Shown: positions 41,352-50,577, counted from the first letter of the stretch. The stretch: DNA of 64,000 bases from Negativicoccus massiliensis (GCA_900155405.1 LT700188.1:992001-1056000); one strand, 5' to 3'. Notes: generated by a model from the letters alone, not told the origin. Numbers and translations are program-made.

Positions 41352-42272
41352 ATGGAGTTATTGCATTTACAATACTTCAGCGAAGTCGCGCACTGGAAAT
41401 CTTTCACGCGCGCCTCGCAAAGTCTGCACATCAGCCAGCCGTCGATTTCCAAAGCCATCCGCGCGTTGGAAGAGCGTTGGGGCGTGCAACTTTTTCATCG
41501 CCAGGGTAAGACGATCGCGCTGACCGATGCGGGTGAAGTCATCCTGCCGAAAGTGGAAGAATTTCTCGACCAATACTATCGGCTGGAAGCGGATATTGTC
41601 TCGCCGGAATTGCGCCGTCAGGGAAAAATCGTTCTCGGCGTCGCGCCGATGGTTGGCACGATTTATCTGCCGGAGCTGCTGCGTGATTTTTCCGCCGCGT
41701 ATCCTTACCTCGCCATCGAACTCGTCGAACGTCCGACGGCGATCGTGGAAGAACTGCTGGAAAGCGGCGCGGTGCATTGCGGTTTTTGCATCGTTCCGAC
41801 GATTAACGGCGATCATGAGACGCTGCTTTTGCCGCGCGAAGAAGTGCACGCGTTTTTGCACAAAGACCATCCGCTCGCGGCCAAAGACGCGCTTACCATT
41901 GAGGATCTCGCCACGACCAAACTCATTACGTTTACGAACGAAACCACCTTGTACCGCAGCATCATCCGCAATTTCCAGGCGCGTGAAATGCGTCCGCAAA
42001 TCGCCATTCAGGCCTATGAGTGGAGTTTGCTCGCGGCCTTTGCCGATGCGAATGTCGGCGTCACCTTATTGCCCGAACCGCTCGGGCAATTCGTGCCGCA
42101 ACTGTATCCGAATCTCGTGGATCGACCGCTCGTCGACACCGACCTTGCCTGGCGCGCCGCGCTCGTTTGGCAGGACAAACGTTACGCCGGCACCGTCGTC
42201 GAACTCTTCGTCGAATATTTTCGCATGCATCAGGGACTCGACACAGCCGCTTCCGCCGCGCACAAAAAATAA
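41352..42272 (+). CDS. LysR-family transcriptional regulator (CidR-like)
   Basis: The 306-residue protein has an N-terminal helix-turn-helix (LQYFSEVAHWKSFTRASQSL, HISQPSISKAIRALEERWGV) and a C-terminal periplasmic-binding-like effector domain (VLGVAPMVGTIYLPELLRDF). LysR regulators activate a divergent gene with a small-molecule ligand. Its location opposite the lrgA/lrgB pair matches the CidR-cidABC arrangement in staphylococci, where acetate-type metabolites act. AGGGGAAG precedes ATG. Confidence 0.93.
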   Translation: MELLHLQYFSEVAHWKSFTRASQSLHISQPSISKAIRALEERWGVQLFHRQGKTIALTDAGEVILPKVEEFLDQYYRLEADIVSPELRRQGKIVLGVAPMVGTIYLPELLRDFSAAYPYLAIELVERPTAIVEELLESGAVHCGFCIVPTINGDHETLLLPREEVHAFLHKDHPLAAKDALTIEDLATTKLITFTNETTLYRSIIRNFQAREMRPQIAIQAYEWSLLAAFADANVGVTLLPEPLGQFVPQLYPNLVDRPLVDTDLAWRAALVWQDKRYAGTVVELFVEYFRMHQGLDTAASAAHKK

Positions 42273-42346
42273 TTCGCGGGGGACAGATCATCGCGAAATC
42301 ATGGCCGCATCGCGGAGAGAAACAGCTCTTGCGATTTGGGAAAACG

Positions 42347-42377
42347 AAAAGCCACGGTAAGCATCCGTGGCTTTATT
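42347..42377 (+). terminator. Terminator after lysR-like gene
   Basis: AAAGCCACGG-TAAGCAT-CCGTGGCTTT stem. Confidence 0.82.
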
Positions 42378-42413
42378 GTATTACTATATAAAGAAATAAT
42401 AGGAACAAAAGAA

Positions 42414-42443
42414 AAAAGCATTCCCTATTACGGGGAATGCTTT
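42414..42443 (-). terminator. Terminator after ogt
   Basis: AAAAGCATTCCC-TATTAC-GGGGAATGCTTTT stem just after the stop on the minus strand. Confidence 0.85.
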
Positions 42444-42977
42444 TCATATGCGCACGCCTTCGTGACGCAATAAAAACAATTTCGTTTGTACGCCTTCCAC
42501 ATCGTGGTAGCCGCCGGGACCGTTTTGCGCGACGACGCGGTGACAGGGAATGAAAAGCGGCAAGGGATTGCGACCGCAGGCGTTGGCGACGGCGCGAGCG
42601 GCGCCGGGACGACCGAGCGCTTGCGCGACGCGACCGTAAGTGACGGTTTCGCCGTAGGGAATTTCCTGCAGCAAACGCCAGACCGACCGATCAAATTCCG
42701 TGCCTGCAAGATCAAAGGGCACAATGAAATGTTGCCGCGTGCCGGCGAGGTATTCGTCGATTTGCAAAAGCGCGGTGTCGAGCCAGTTAGTCGCCTGCTC
42801 GATACCGAAGCCGCAACCGGCGATATCAAATTGTTCGGCGGGCGTTTCCCAATGCGCGCGCGCGGCGAGCGCCGCGGCCGGCGTGAAAGCGATCAAACCG
42901 TTTTCGGAGGCGCTGAGCGTGGCGCGCCCTTTGCCGTACGACCAGGTGTACCGCGCGAGCGGCGTCGGTGTTGGCAT
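42444..42977 (-). CDS. ogt: Methylated-DNA-protein-cysteine methyltransferase
   Basis: The 177-residue protein ends with the O6-alkylguanine transferase domain: FDRSVWRLLQEIPYGETVTY, GAARAVANACGRNPLPLFIP and the catalytic PCHRVV (Cys near residue 145), then GGYHDVEGVQTKLFLLRHEG. It moves the alkyl group from O6-methylguanine to its own Cys, once per molecule. The N-terminal part (residues 1-80) is a poorly conserved lead domain as in Ogt. AAGGAG precedes ATG by 5 bases. Single-gene unit. Confidence 0.93.
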   Translation of the reverse strand: MPTPTPLARYTWSYGKGRATLSASENGLIAFTPAAALAARAHWETPAEQFDIAGCGFGIEQATNWLDTALLQIDEYLAGTRQHFIVPFDLAGTEFDRSVWRLLQEIPYGETVTYGRVAQALGRPGAARAVANACGRNPLPLFIPCHRVVAQNGPGGYHDVEGVQTKLFLLRHEGVRI

Positions 42978-43046
42978 AAAAACTCCTTATCAAAAAATAC
43001 GATTTACGTAAATACATCAAAACCGCATTTGCGTATGCGCAGAAGG

Positions 43047-43634
43047 TCAGAATAGCGCGCCTTGCGTCCAGCCGGCTTCGCCTAAAAAAGCGTGCGGGCC
43101 GAGGCCGAGCTCTCGGAACATGGCGATCGCATCTGTGTGCTCTGTTTCTTGCAACGCGTGGCGGACGATTTCACCGCAGATCAACGCGTCTTCATCGGCG
43201 CGGTGATGATGAAATGTCAGGCCGAGAAAATCGCCGACGCGATTGAGCGCGTACGCCGGCAGATCGGGCCACACGCGCCGCGCGAGCGTGACGGTGTCGC
43301 CGTATTGAAAGGAAGGCAGCGTCAGTCCGTAGTAGGAAAGTGACGCGCGTAAAACTTCCGTGTCGAATTTCGCATTGTGCGCGACGCAAAACGTGCCGTC
43401 AAAATACGGCGTGAAGTCTTCCCAAATGGCGGGCAATGTCGGCAGGTCCGCGACGTCGGCGGGACGAATTTGATGGATGCGAATATTGTCATCATCAAAT
43501 TTCATCTCCGGCGGCGGAAATAAATGCGCGACGGTTTCCTGCACGCCGTCTTCGGTGAAACGTACGACGGCGAGCGAGCAGGCGCTGGCGGGCGACTGCG
43601 TCGCTGTTTCAAAATCAAAAGCGATAAATTCCAT
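43047..43634 (-). CDS. DEDDh 3'-5' exonuclease (DnaQ-like)
   Basis: The 195-residue protein has Exo I FDFETATQ (Asp and Glu), VAHNAKFDTEVL (Exo II) and HHHRADEDALICGEI (His and Asp of Exo III), the complete DEDDh active site of the DnaQ/epsilon family. It lacks the polymerase-binding and BRCT parts of larger relatives. It probably trims DNA or RNA ends. AAAGGAG precedes ATG. Confidence 0.9.
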   Translation of the reverse strand: MEFIAFDFETATQSPASACSLAVVRFTEDGVQETVAHLFPPPEMKFDDDNIRIHQIRPADVADLPTLPAIWEDFTPYFDGTFCVAHNAKFDTEVLRASLSYYGLTLPSFQYGDTVTLARRVWPDLPAYALNRVGDFLGLTFHHHRADEDALICGEIVRHALQETEHTDAIAMFRELGLGPHAFLGEAGWTQGALF

Positions 43635-43765
43635 AACGACTCCTTTGTAATGAGGTCATTATACCATGACGCGGGGGCAGGTGACATGCCCTCGGAGCTG
43701 TGCTAAAATAGTAAATAGAAAAAAATCGATAATATTGGGAAGACTACGAACAGGAGTGAACTATC

Positions 43766-44695
43766 ATTAATTTTCAACCGTTTGCCATCGAAGATAAACC
43801 GATTTTAGATCGATTTTTCAGTGAGCATCATTACGAACAATCGGAATGCGCGTTCGGTACGCTTTTTATTTGGCAAGACGCGTTTCGTTTAGCCTGGGCG
43901 GTCGAAGACGATATTCTGTTTATTCGCGCGGGTCGGTACGGGCACGAGTTTTTGCTGCCGCCGTTCGCGGGCGAAAACAATTCCTTTGTGGCGGGACTGC
44001 GCAAAGCCGAAGACTGGTTTGCGGAACAACATTTACCGTTTCTTTTGAAAGGTGTTTCACCGTGGGTTGTGGAACGGATGCGAGAGCTGTGTCCGAACTG
44101 CTATCGTTACGAACGTGACCGCGATAACTTTGAATACATTTATAAGACAAGCGATTTAATTAACCTGCCGGGCAAGTCGTTGCGGCAAAAGAAAAATCAC
44201 GTGAACGCGTTTCGGCGGGATTATGTGGGTTACGAGTATGTGAATCTCGGACCGGAGCACAAAGAAGAATGCTTGGCGGTGGCCGATGAATGGCTGGACG
44301 AACACCAGACGACGGAAGATATGGCGGCGGAACGAGTCGGCATCGAACGGGTGTTCGACAACTGGGACGCGCTCGGCGTGAAGGGCGGCGCAATTCGGAT
44401 TTACGGCAAGATCATCGCGTTTTCAATCGGCGAATATATTCACCCGAAGTTGGCGGTAGTTCACTTTGAAAAAGCGAATCCGAATGTGCGCGGCAGTTTT
44501 CAAATCATCAATCAGGAATTTGTCAGCCGCGCTTGGGCGGATACCGAATTCATCAACCGCGAGGAAGATATGGGGATCGAGGGTTTGCGGCAAGCGAAAG
44601 AAAGCTACCATCCGGATCATTTCGCGGAAAAGTATGATGTGTATTTGGCCGACGGCGTTTGTGAAAAGCCGTTGGCGCGGGAGCTCGATGAATGA
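43766..44695 (+). CDS. DUF2156 protein with apparent ATT start codon
   Basis: The frame from 43766 encodes INFQPFAIEDKPILDRFFSE, ECAFGTLFIWQDAFRLAW, and GENNSFVAGLRKAEDW, then DLINLPGKSLRQKKNHVNAF and WLDEHQTT; this matches the DUF2156 family (acyltransferase-like, related to the lysylphosphatidylglycerol synthase C-terminus), whose members start near this point. An in-frame TGA at 43757-43759 bars earlier starts, no ATG, GTG or TTG occurs until far downstream (first ATG 44078), and AGGAGTG sits 7-10 bases before ATT. So AUU initiation is the best reading, unless one base is wrong. The gene ends overlapping the next gene (ATGA). Confidence 0.75.
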   Translation: MNFQPFAIEDKPILDRFFSEHHYEQSECAFGTLFIWQDAFRLAWAVEDDILFIRAGRYGHEFLLPPFAGENNSFVAGLRKAEDWFAEQHLPFLLKGVSPWVVERMRELCPNCYRYERDRDNFEYIYKTSDLINLPGKSLRQKKNHVNAFRRDYVGYEYVNLGPEHKEECLAVADEWLDEHQTTEDMAAERVGIERVFDNWDALGVKGGAIRIYGKIIAFSIGEYIHPKLAVVHFEKANPNVRGSFQIINQEFVSRAWADTEFINREEDMGIEGLRQAKESYHPDHFAEKYDVYLADGVCEKPLARELDE

Positions 44696-45861
44696 TACGC
44701 AGGGCGGAAGAGCGTGACCGCGCGGCGGTGGAGGCGCTCTGGGATTACCATTTTGAAAAACGCGACGAACCGTTTTTTCAATTTTATTTCCGAGAATGTT
44801 ACCGTCCCGAGGAAACGCTTTTATATACCACGGAAACGGGGCTTGCGGCGGCGTTGCATTTACGGCGCTACACGCTTTCGATTCGCGGCGCGTCCGTGCC
44901 GGTGGCGTATATCGTGGGACTGGCGACGCATCCGGCGGCGCGCGGCCGCGGCTATGCCGGTGCGCTTTTACAGGCGGCGCTGGAAGAAGGCAATCGCCTC
45001 GGGCGTTACGCGAATATTTTGATGCCGTCGGCGGCGGGTTTTTATATTCCGCGCGGCTGGTCGCTGTATTGCCACCAGTGGCGGCAGCGGAGCGCGTTTG
45101 AGTCGCGCGCGCAGGCGTACGCGTTGCCGGAGGGCGATATTCATTACGAATGGTTGGCGGGGGAAAGTTCCGTGCAACCGCTTGTCGATTTATATCGGGC
45201 GGCGATGACGGGAGTTTCCGGCTGCGCTGAGCGGAATGCGGAAACGTTTGCACGACTGGTGCGCGGCCAGCTGGCGGAAGGACACGCGGTAGTCGCGTAT
45301 GAAGGAGCGCAACCGCTCGGTTATGTATTTTTCTCGCGCCAGGACGAAACGCTGCTGGTCGGAGAATGGATCGCGCCGACCGCGGCGGGCGATCGCGCGT
45401 TGTATCAATTCATTCGTCAACAGGCGGGCGAGTTCAAAGACTGGGTGCGTTTCGCCCCGCTGCATGACGCTTCCTATCTGGAGTGGCCGGACGGCGCGGA
45501 ACATATTTATACGCAAAACGAAACGTTTCCGTTTATGATGATTCGTATCGCCGATGTGGCGAAATTTTGGTCGCAAATTCCGGCGGCGACTGCCGGCGCG
45601 CTGAATGTCGCGGTCACATGGCCCGAGGGCGCGACGGAAACATATCGCGTGACCGCGACGGACGGTTGCAGTCGCGTCGAACCGACGCAAGCTGCGGCGG
45701 ATGTGACGACGGATATCGGCACGCTCGGCGTCATGCTCATCGGGCGTCTGACGGCCGGTGACTTGGCGCGCGCGGGGCGTCTGACGGGTAAGGCGGAAGC
45801 GATCGCGTTGCTGGATCGACTGTATCCGGCGCAGCGCGTATATATTAATGAGTGGTATTGA
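44692..45861 (+). CDS. Eis-like GNAT acetyltransferase with SCP2-like C-terminal domain
   Basis: The 389-residue protein has a GNAT core with VAYIVGLATHPAARGRGYAG (acetyl-CoA binding), GWSLYCHQWRQRSAF, and a C-terminal region (VAVTWPEGATETYRVTATDG ... GTLGVMLIGRLTAGDLARAG) typical of the sterol-carrier-like fold of Eis/Acetyltransf_9 enzymes, which acetylate amino groups on small molecules. ATG 44692 overlaps the upstream stop. Substrate unknown; coupling to the DUF2156 gene suggests a shared job. Confidence 0.88.
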   Translation: MIRRAEERDRAAVEALWDYHFEKRDEPFFQFYFRECYRPEETLLYTTETGLAAALHLRRYTLSIRGASVPVAYIVGLATHPAARGRGYAGALLQAALEEGNRLGRYANILMPSAAGFYIPRGWSLYCHQWRQRSAFESRAQAYALPEGDIHYEWLAGESSVQPLVDLYRAAMTGVSGCAERNAETFARLVRGQLAEGHAVVAYEGAQPLGYVFFSRQDETLLVGEWIAPTAAGDRALYQFIRQQAGEFKDWVRFAPLHDASYLEWPDGAEHIYTQNETFPFMMIRIADVAKFWSQIPAATAGALNVAVTWPEGATETYRVTATDGCSRVEPTQAAADVTTDIGTLGVMLIGRLTAGDLARAGRLTGKAEAIALLDRLYPAQRVYINEWY

Positions 45862-45937
45862 GCGGCTGACAGTATGCCGCAGACGGTCTTTTATCGCCGC
45901 GGCATTTTAGGCGAGCGGCAAGGACGAGGAGGACGCA

Positions 45938-46501
45938 ATGCGGGAAATTTACTTGGCGGGAGGATGTTTCTGGGGACTGGAAGAAGTGTTTTCACGCTTG
46001 CCCGGAGTGATCGCGACGGAAGTCGGTTACGCCAACAGCCGACAGGCGGCGCCGAGCTATGAAGATGTATGCACGGATGAAACCGGCGCGGCCGAAACGG
46101 TCAAGGTAACGTATGATCCGCAAAAGATCGCATTGACGGACATCCTCGGTGTTTTCTTCACCGTCATTGATCCGTACAGTAAGAACCGTCAGGGCAATGA
46201 CATCGGCAGTCAATATCGGACCGGCGTGTACTATACCGATCCCGCCGACGAGCCGTTGTTGGAGCAATATTTTAACCGCTTGCGGCAACGCGACCAAGAG
46301 AGCGCGGTGACGATTCATGAAACAACGGCGGCTCTTGGCGGTAAAACAATACAGACGGAATTATTGCCGTTGGAAAATTTTTACACCGCGGAAGAGGAGC
46401 ATCAAAACTATTTGAAGAAACATCCGCAGGGCTATTGCCATATTAATCTGGCGGCGCTGGAACGCGCCGGCGTGATTACTGCGGCGGAAACGAAGGAGTG
46501 A
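45938..46501 (+). CDS. msrA: Peptide methionine sulfoxide reductase A
   Basis: The 187-residue enzyme has GGCFWGLEEVF (catalytic Cys in GCFWG near residue 10), GYANSRQAAPSYEDVCT and IDPYSKNRQGNDIGSQYRTG, the MsrA marks. It reduces the S-epimer of methionine sulfoxide in damaged proteins. GAGGAGG precedes ATG. It is followed by two more genes with 0-1 base gaps, so the three form a redox-repair-like unit. Confidence 0.96.
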   Translation: MREIYLAGGCFWGLEEVFSRLPGVIATEVGYANSRQAAPSYEDVCTDETGAAETVKVTYDPQKIALTDILGVFFTVIDPYSKNRQGNDIGSQYRTGVYYTDPADEPLLEQYFNRLRQRDQESAVTIHETTAALGGKTIQTELLPLENFYTAEEEHQNYLKKHPQGYCHINLAALERAGVITAAETKE

Positions 46502-46502
46502 C

Positions 46503-47498
46503 GTGGAGTTGAGCAATATGACCTATGCGCTGGCGGTTCATTTCGCCACCAAAGGCGAAGGACGAAAGGCGTTTTTGAAGACGGCGGAAGACGCGGCGAA
46601 AATGTATCAGGCGAGCATTATTCTGCAGCCGAACGGCGATGTGACGCTGGCGGGAATCGCCGCCGATGAAGTCGCGCCGCTGTTGATCGCGACGGGCATG
46701 TCGCCGTACGCGGAATGGCCGCAGGATGTCGTCACCTGCGATATCGAGACGCCGCTGCCGTTGCGCGCGGTCGGCATGGAAGACGGCTGGGAAGTGTTTC
46801 TCGGCGAGAATGTCTTTGTCGGTTTCGTGAGCATGCCCGACGATGCCGTGCGGATTTTGGAACGCGCGGGCGCTTTTTACACAAACCAGGAAAAATTTGA
46901 AACCTTGCCGCATTTTGTGGAACGCATCGGGCTGGACGCGTTTCGTCGTGAAGTGCTCGGCGTCGAACCGCTGACGGATGTTTCGGCATTGCCTCCGGAA
47001 TACACGTCGGGGGGCGATTTTTACAATCTCGCGTATGATCCCGCGCCACCGACTGACTGGGATGAACGCCCGGCGGCGCGGACGCTGCATCATGGCGATT
47101 TCGTGCGCCCGGATGACAATTTGATGCAAATTCTGACGGTTTACCCGGAAATGGGTCCGTTGTTTATGGAGTACGGCATGCATTGCATCGGTTGCGTCAT
47201 TTCCTATGACGAAAGTCTGTGGGAAGCGTGCCAGGTGCACGGCCTCGATATTTTTGAAATCATGGGCGAAATGAATGAATATCTTGCCGATAAACTTGGT
47301 AAGGAACTGATCACGGGAGATACGCCGCTGCAGGAATTATTCACCATGTATCCGCAGACGGTGAGCGTATTGCAGGAGTACGGCATTTCGTTGCCCGATG
47401 AAATGTCCACGACCTTGGGCGCGCTCGCGGCGGAGCAGTCCGTCAGCGAACCGGATCTTTTGGCGCAAATTCATCGGAAATTGCGCAAGGAGGTCTGA
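46503..47498 (+). CDS. DUF1858-containing redox protein
   Basis: The 331-residue protein has two parts. Residues 1-150 contain LAVHFATKGEGRKAFLKTAE and GDVTLAGIAADEVAP, similar to the ferredoxin-like half of nitrite/sulfite reductases, though no FeS Cys cluster is present. Residues about 200-260 are a DUF1858 domain (MQILTVYPEMGPLFMEYGMH then CIGC), whose CxxC redox pair occurs in hybrid-cluster-protein-associated proteins. A second, Cys-free copy follows (LQELFTMYPQTVSVLQEYGI). Start GTG 46503 has GGAG upstream; ATG 46518 is an alternative. Its stop overlaps the next start (TGATG). Confidence 0.75.
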   Translation: MELSNMTYALAVHFATKGEGRKAFLKTAEDAAKMYQASIILQPNGDVTLAGIAADEVAPLLIATGMSPYAEWPQDVVTCDIETPLPLRAVGMEDGWEVFLGENVFVGFVSMPDDAVRILERAGAFYTNQEKFETLPHFVERIGLDAFRREVLGVEPLTDVSALPPEYTSGGDFYNLAYDPAPPTDWDERPAARTLHHGDFVRPDDNLMQILTVYPEMGPLFMEYGMHCIGCVISYDESLWEACQVHGLDIFEIMGEMNEYLADKLGKELITGDTPLQELFTMYPQTVSVLQEYGISLPDEMSTTLGALAAEQSVSEPDLLAQIHRKLRKEV

Positions 47499-48151
47499 TG
47501 GAAAAGGACAGAGCAGCGCTTATTTACGCGCAGGCGGCCGCGAGTGACGGCCGTTTTCTGCGCTTGCATGAAGCGGCGCGACGCGTTTTCGGACAGGAGG
47601 CGGATCGGCGATACGCGGAGGTCATTTTGCAATACGGCAAACCGCAAACGCCGGACTACCGTTTGGAAGATCTGTTACCCGCCGCGGCGGACGATCTGAC
47701 GCCGTTGCTGACAGTGGCGCGCGCGGCGCTTGCGCGCGAGGCGGCATATATCGCCGCGCTCTATGATTTCGAGGTGGCGCCGGCATCGGAACTGACCGCC
47801 GGTATTTGGACGCGCGACGGCCAACGCCAAGGCATGGCGGCGCGACGAATGGCGATGCCGGCGGATACCGCGTTGCAAGCGGCGCAGACGTTGGCGCAAA
47901 GTCTTTGGGGGCTCCCGACGTGGCCGCAGGAAGTCAACGTATTGGCGGCCAGTGACGAGCTTTTTGCCTGGGAAATGCCGTTGCCGTTTTTGCAGGATAT
48001 TTGGCGGGACATCGAGCTCGCGCAGGAAGAATGGTTGACGCTTTGGGCGCTGTGGTTGCGCGCGTACGTACACGCGCTCACGCCCGCGTGCCATTTCGTC
48101 GCGGACGAGACGACCTCACCGCAACGCTTCATCATCACGAAAGTAAAATAA
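47498..48151 (+). CDS. Conserved-looking cytoplasmic protein, unknown function
   Basis: The 217-residue acidic protein (MEKDRAALIYAQAAASDGRF, ...VLAASDELFAWEMPLPFLQD..., CHFVADETTSPQRFIITKVK) matches no family I recognise. It is all soluble, rich in Ala and helices. Translational coupling to the DUF1858 gene (TGATG overlap) and the msrA gene upstream suggests a shared redox or repair context. It is followed by a terminator. Confidence 0.7.
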   Translation: MEKDRAALIYAQAAASDGRFLRLHEAARRVFGQEADRRYAEVILQYGKPQTPDYRLEDLLPAAADDLTPLLTVARAALAREAAYIAALYDFEVAPASELTAGIWTRDGQRQGMAARRMAMPADTALQAAQTLAQSLWGLPTWPQEVNVLAASDELFAWEMPLPFLQDIWRDIELAQEEWLTLWALWLRAYVHALTPACHFVADETTSPQRFIITKVK

Positions 48152-48156
48152 GACAA

Positions 48157-48187
48157 TAAAAAAGCACTCCGTACGGAGTGTTTTTTT
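48157..48187. terminator. Bidirectional terminator
   Basis: AAAAGCACTCCG/CGGAGTGTTTTT around TA, between convergent genes. Confidence 0.9.
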
Positions 48188-48192
48188 ATTAT

Positions 48193-48759
48193 TCAAAATT
48201 CGTACACCACATTACCTAAAATATGGCTGATCGGAACGGGCCCGATGTAGCGGCTGTCGCTGGAGTGGTTGCGGTTGTCGCCCATGACGAACACGGTGCC
48301 TTCGGGAACGATAAATTCACCGTCTAAATGAAATTGCATCGGCTCGTTGATGTACGGTTCGTTCAGCGCGCGGCCGTTGCGATAGACATGCCCGTCGCGG
48401 AAACCGAGACGATCGCCCGGATGAGCGATAACGCGTTTGACCCAAATGTAATTCGCCGCGTACGAGGAATCCACAAGCGACATGTAGTTGTACGCAGGCT
48501 CCGCGAAATCATCGCCCCAATCGCGCGGCCGTTGCGTGCGGCTGTCGATGATGACGATTTGCCCGTAGTCGGGCAGCTCGCGCAGTACATGACTGATTTT
48601 GGAAACCAATAAATATTGACCGTTATGCAGCGTCGGCACCATCGAGTCGCCGGCGACGCGGGTCGGCACAAAAATAAAAATATGAATCAGCATGGCCAAT
48701 GCCAATGCTACGACGATCGAATAAACCCAATCCCATACTTCTTTCCAAAAATGATTCAT
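48193..48759 (-). CDS. lepB: Type I signal peptidase
   Basis: The 188-residue enzyme has one membrane helix (YSIVVALALAMLIHIFIFVP) then the Ser site GDSMVPTL (Ser near residue 39), Lys site WVKRVIAHPGDRLGF, and MGDNRNHSSDSR, the complete Ser/Lys signature. It cleaves Sec signal peptides outside the membrane, needed for the exported proteins of this diderm. GAGGAGG precedes ATG 48759; an earlier in-frame ATG at 48780 has no good site. Confidence 0.95.
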   Translation of the reverse strand: MNHFWKEVWDWVYSIVVALALAMLIHIFIFVPTRVAGDSMVPTLHNGQYLLVSKISHVLRELPDYGQIVIIDSRTQRPRDWGDDFAEPAYNYMSLVDSSYAANYIWVKRVIAHPGDRLGFRDGHVYRNGRALNEPYINEPMQFHLDGEFIVPEGTVFVMGDNRNHSSDSRYIGPVPISHILGNVVYEF

Positions 48760-48980
48760 AAGTCCTCCTCGCAGTTTCATTCATTTATTTATTGTAGCAA
48801 TTGACCCTAAAACTGGCAAGAATAAAAGCGCGGTCACGAAAATTTATCAGCTTATGCTAATCATTCATGAAATGCAAATAGTATACAACATATATTCATT
48901 TCGTATATACGGTATTTTTCGTAAGTTTTTGTGATAGTATAGAAAACGTAATGTTTTTAACAGAAGAAAGAGGAGAATAA

Positions 48981-50441
48981 ATGGAGCTGTTTCGGAAAAA
49001 GTCGTTGGGAATGTTTCAACATAATTTAGCGCAGAGTTCGCTGAAAAAAGGTTTGAACGCGATCGACATCACGCTGCTCGGTTTGGGCATTATTATCGGC
49101 ACGGGCATTTTCGTGCTGACGGGCGTAGTCGCGGCGGATTACGCCGGACCGGGCATCATGCTGTCGTTTATTTTGGCGGGGATCACCTGCGCGTTCGTCG
49201 CGCTCGCGTACTCGGAACTGGCGGCGGCTTTGCCGGTGGCGGGATCGGGCTACACGTACACGTACAGCACGCTCGGTGAAATCGTCGCGTGGCTCGTCGG
49301 CTGGGGACTGATTTTGGAATACTCCGTCGGTTCGGCGACAGTCGCCGTCGGATGGAGCGCGTACCTGTCCGGTTTGTTGAAATCGACCGGTTTCCATTTA
49401 CCGCAGGCGCTTACGGCGGGACCGATGGAAGGCGGGCTGATCAATTTGCCGGCGATGCTCATTGTCGGGATTATCACCTTGCTTTTGATTCGCGGCACGA
49501 AAGAATCCGCGCGCGTCAATAAAATTCTCGTCTTCATCAAAGTCGCGGCGATTTTTATTTTCCTTTTCCTCGCGGCGCCGAGTGTGGAACCTGCCAACTG
49601 GGTACCGGTGTTGCCTTTCGGTTGGCACGGCGTCTCGGCGGGCACGGCGGTTATTTTCTTCTCGTACATCGGCTTTGACTGCATCGCTACCGCGGCGGAA
49701 GAAACGAATAATCCGAATCGCGACATGCCGATCGGCATCATCGCGTCGCTTTTGATCTGCACATTGCTTTACATCGCAGTCAGCGCCGTCTTGACCGGCG
49801 TGGTTCCTTACAGCGATTTGAATAACGCGGAACCGGTCGCCTATGTATTGCGCTATCTCGGCTATTCGTTCGGCTCGGCGCTGGTCGGCACCGGCGCGCT
49901 TTGCGGCCTTTCGACCGTCATTTTGGTGTTCCTTTTCGCGCAAAGCCGCGTCTTTTTCGCCATGAGTCGTGACGGTCTGTTGCCGAAATCATTTTCCAAA
50001 GTAAACGCCAAAACCGGCACGCCGGTGGAAGTCACGTTGATCGTCGGCACGCTCGTTGCCGTCATGGCGGGTCTTACCCCGATTCACGTCATCGCGGAAA
50101 TGACGAGCGCGGGCACACTCTTCGCGTTCCTTTGCTCTTTAGTCGGCGTCATGCTCTTGCGGAAACGGCATCCGGAATTGCCGCGCCCGTTCCGCTGTCC
50201 GGCACTGTACCCGATGGCCACGTTGGGCATCGTCTTCTGCGGCTATATTTTCAGCAATCTTTCCGTGCATACGTTCATGATGTTCGGTGGCTGGCTTTTC
50301 GCGGGATTGTTGATTTATTTATTCTACGGTCATAAACACAGCGTACTCTCCGTCGGCAGTGACGCTCATCGGCGCTACCGCGCGCAAGTGGAAGCGTCCG
50401 AAACATTTGGCGCCGGCACGACCGCCGCGTCCGAATCATAA
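48981..50441 (+). CDS. APC-family amino acid permease (cationic amino acid type)
   Basis: The 486-residue protein has 12 to 14 helices and the APC/CAT pattern: LLGLGIIIGTGIFVLTGVVA, YSELAAALPVAGSGYTYTYS, VIFFSYIGFDCIATAAEETN and LVFLFAQSRVFFAMSRDGLL. Related transporters (YfnA type) exchange cationic or branched-chain amino acids. GAGGAG precedes ATG by 7 bases. The upstream gap (48760-48980) has a GTATAC and a TAGTAT -10-like sequence but no clear operator. Confidence 0.92.
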   Translation: MELFRKKSLGMFQHNLAQSSLKKGLNAIDITLLGLGIIIGTGIFVLTGVVAADYAGPGIMLSFILAGITCAFVALAYSELAAALPVAGSGYTYTYSTLGEIVAWLVGWGLILEYSVGSATVAVGWSAYLSGLLKSTGFHLPQALTAGPMEGGLINLPAMLIVGIITLLLIRGTKESARVNKILVFIKVAAIFIFLFLAAPSVEPANWVPVLPFGWHGVSAGTAVIFFSYIGFDCIATAAEETNNPNRDMPIGIIASLLICTLLYIAVSAVLTGVVPYSDLNNAEPVAYVLRYLGYSFGSALVGTGALCGLSTVILVFLFAQSRVFFAMSRDGLLPKSFSKVNAKTGTPVEVTLIVGTLVAVMAGLTPIHVIAEMTSAGTLFAFLCSLVGVMLLRKRHPELPRPFRCPALYPMATLGIVFCGYIFSNLSVHTFMMFGGWLFAGLLIYLFYGHKHSVLSVGSDAHRRYRAQVEASETFGAGTTAASES

Positions 50442-50460
50442 ACTCGCTTTCCCGTACATA

Positions 50461-50491
50461 CGAAACGCCCCTCGCACGGAGGGGCGTTTTT
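50461..50491 (+). terminator. Terminator after permease gene
   Basis: AAACGCCCCT-CGCACGG-AGGGGCGTTT stem with T run. Confidence 0.85.
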
Positions 50492-50547
50492 GGATGCGGC
50501 AACAAATGAAATAGAAAAGCAAACATATTTTTTGTATATCGAAACGC

Positions 50548-50576
50548 TTGAATATTAAAAATGAGCGTGGTATAAT
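50548..50576 (+). promoter_or_regulatory. Promoter of aldehyde dehydrogenase gene
   Basis: TTGAAT (50548-50553), 17-base spacer, TATAAT (50571-50576). This places the transcription start near 50583 and rules out coding starts upstream. Confidence 0.78.
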
Positions 50577-50577
50577 C

